A stretch of DNA of 16,583 bases from positions 1 to 16,583 of the forward strand of contig FR888176.1 of NCBI GenBank assembly GCA_000431775.1. The letters are read 5' to 3'. Shown here in pieces: positions 16,268-16,583 of the stretch. Position 1 is the first letter of the stretch, and each line of letters starts with the position of its first letter. Under the pieces are notes generated by a model. The model was not told the origin of the DNA. It was given only the letters and a program-made list of their open reading frames with translations, and made no database searches. A program made the translations under genes and the position numbers. Origin of the DNA: Clostridium sp. CAG:413. Its GTDB lineage: Bacteria > Bacillota > Clostridia > Oscillospirales > Acutalibacteraceae.

Positions 16268-16287
16268 AAGGCAGATCGCTCTGCCTT
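16268..16287 (-). terminator. Hairpin at the end of ispG, weak terminator or attenuator before polC
   Basis: A perfect 8-bp stem (AAGGCAGA/TCTGCCTT) with a 4-nt loop, overlapping the ispG stop codon on the - strand and followed by TTATTTAC. The U-tract is short and interrupted, so it may only reduce read-through into polC, which starts 18 nt further on. Confidence 0.55.
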
Positions 16288-16583
16288 ATAAATTATCTAT
16301 CTCTTTCATCAGGCGGTCGACCGCCTCGGTCTCGGGGACCTTACAGATTATCTCGCCTTTTTTAAATATAAGAGCGCAGCCGTCGCCGCCGGCTATGCCT
16401 ATATCGGCTTCACGAGCCTCGCCCGGCCCATTGACGGCGCAGCCCATGACTGCGACCTTGATCGGCTTCTTGCAGCCCGCGAGCCGCTGCTCAACCTCGC
16501 TTGCAAGGGCGATAAGGTCTATTTTAGTTCGCCCGCAGGTGGGGCAGGAAACTATATCGGGGCAATCGGTCTTAAGCCCGACC
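16286..16583 (-). CDS. ispG: 4-hydroxy-3-methylbut-2-enyl diphosphate synthase IspG (GcpE), C-terminal part (partial)
   Basis: The last 98 residues of IspG, entering from the right edge of the window; the stop is TAA (complement of 16286-16288). IspG makes HMBPP in the MEP isoprenoid pathway using a [4Fe-4S] cluster. Visible: SCPTCGRTKIDL with the first two cluster Cys, then VAVMGCAVNGPGEAREADIG with the third Cys and the cluster-ligating Glu, then IAGGDGCALIFKKGE. The C-terminal NL end is normal for short bacterial IspG. A hairpin overlaps the stop codon, and polC begins 36 nt downstream on the same strand. The ispG-polC neighbourhood is common in Clostridia, often with dxr and rseP further upstream (not in this window). 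The frame lacks internal stops and was read directly from the sequence. Confidence 0.95.
   Translation of the reverse strand, partial: VGLKTDCPDIVSCPTCGRTKIDLIALASEVEQRLAGCKKPIKVAVMGCAVNGPGEAREADIGIAGGDGCALIFKKGEIICKVPETEAVDRLMKEIDNL

Overview
The window looks like chromosomal DNA of an endospore-forming member of the Clostridia, probably an uncultured gut-type Oscillospiraceae/Ruminococcaceae-like lineage. It carries Gram-positive PolC, Spo0A and SpoIVB. Its promoters are close to the sigma-A consensus, its ribosome binding sites are strong GGAGG types, and its core genes are fairly GC-rich with many GTG or TTG starts. The taxonomic call is inference from gene content; no rRNA or tRNA gene is present.

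Left part (+ strand): the 3' end of feoB (ferrous iron transport) with a terminator, a GPH-family sugar:cation symporter with its own promoter, and lepA (EF-4). lepA is split into two reading frames by a 22-bp imperfect tandem duplication at 2997-3040; removing one copy restores a canonical protein of about 604 residues. Next comes a tandem array (3991-6467) of three paralogous small secreted proteins of 228, 228 and 231 aa. Each unit has its own promoter, ribosome binding site and terminator (degenerate in unit 1). The signal-peptide DNA is nearly identical in all three copies, while the mature part of copy 3 is strongly diverged and AT-rich.

Middle: spo0A (-) and spoIVB (-), normally adjacent in endospore formers, are separated here by a small lipoprotein gene (+) that has its own promoter and terminator. 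spo0A and the lipoprotein gene diverge from a 194-bp region rich in TTGACA/TGTCAA elements. Upstream of spoIVB, also on the - strand, is a membrane-anchored M20 metallopeptidase of the PM20D1/CPS1 type with its own promoter and terminator.

Right part (- strand): a likely operon ispG (partial; isoprenoid biosynthesis) -> polC (replicative DNA polymerase III) -> hemW (radical-SAM heme chaperone), with gaps of 36 and 27 nt.

The core genes cover replication, translation, sporulation control, isoprenoid and heme functions. Secreted or lipoprotein units, each a self-contained transcription unit, sit between gene pairs that are often neighbours (lepA/hemW, spoIVB/spo0A). No mobile element, CRISPR array or RNA gene was recognised. 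No intergenic gap exceeds 200 bp.
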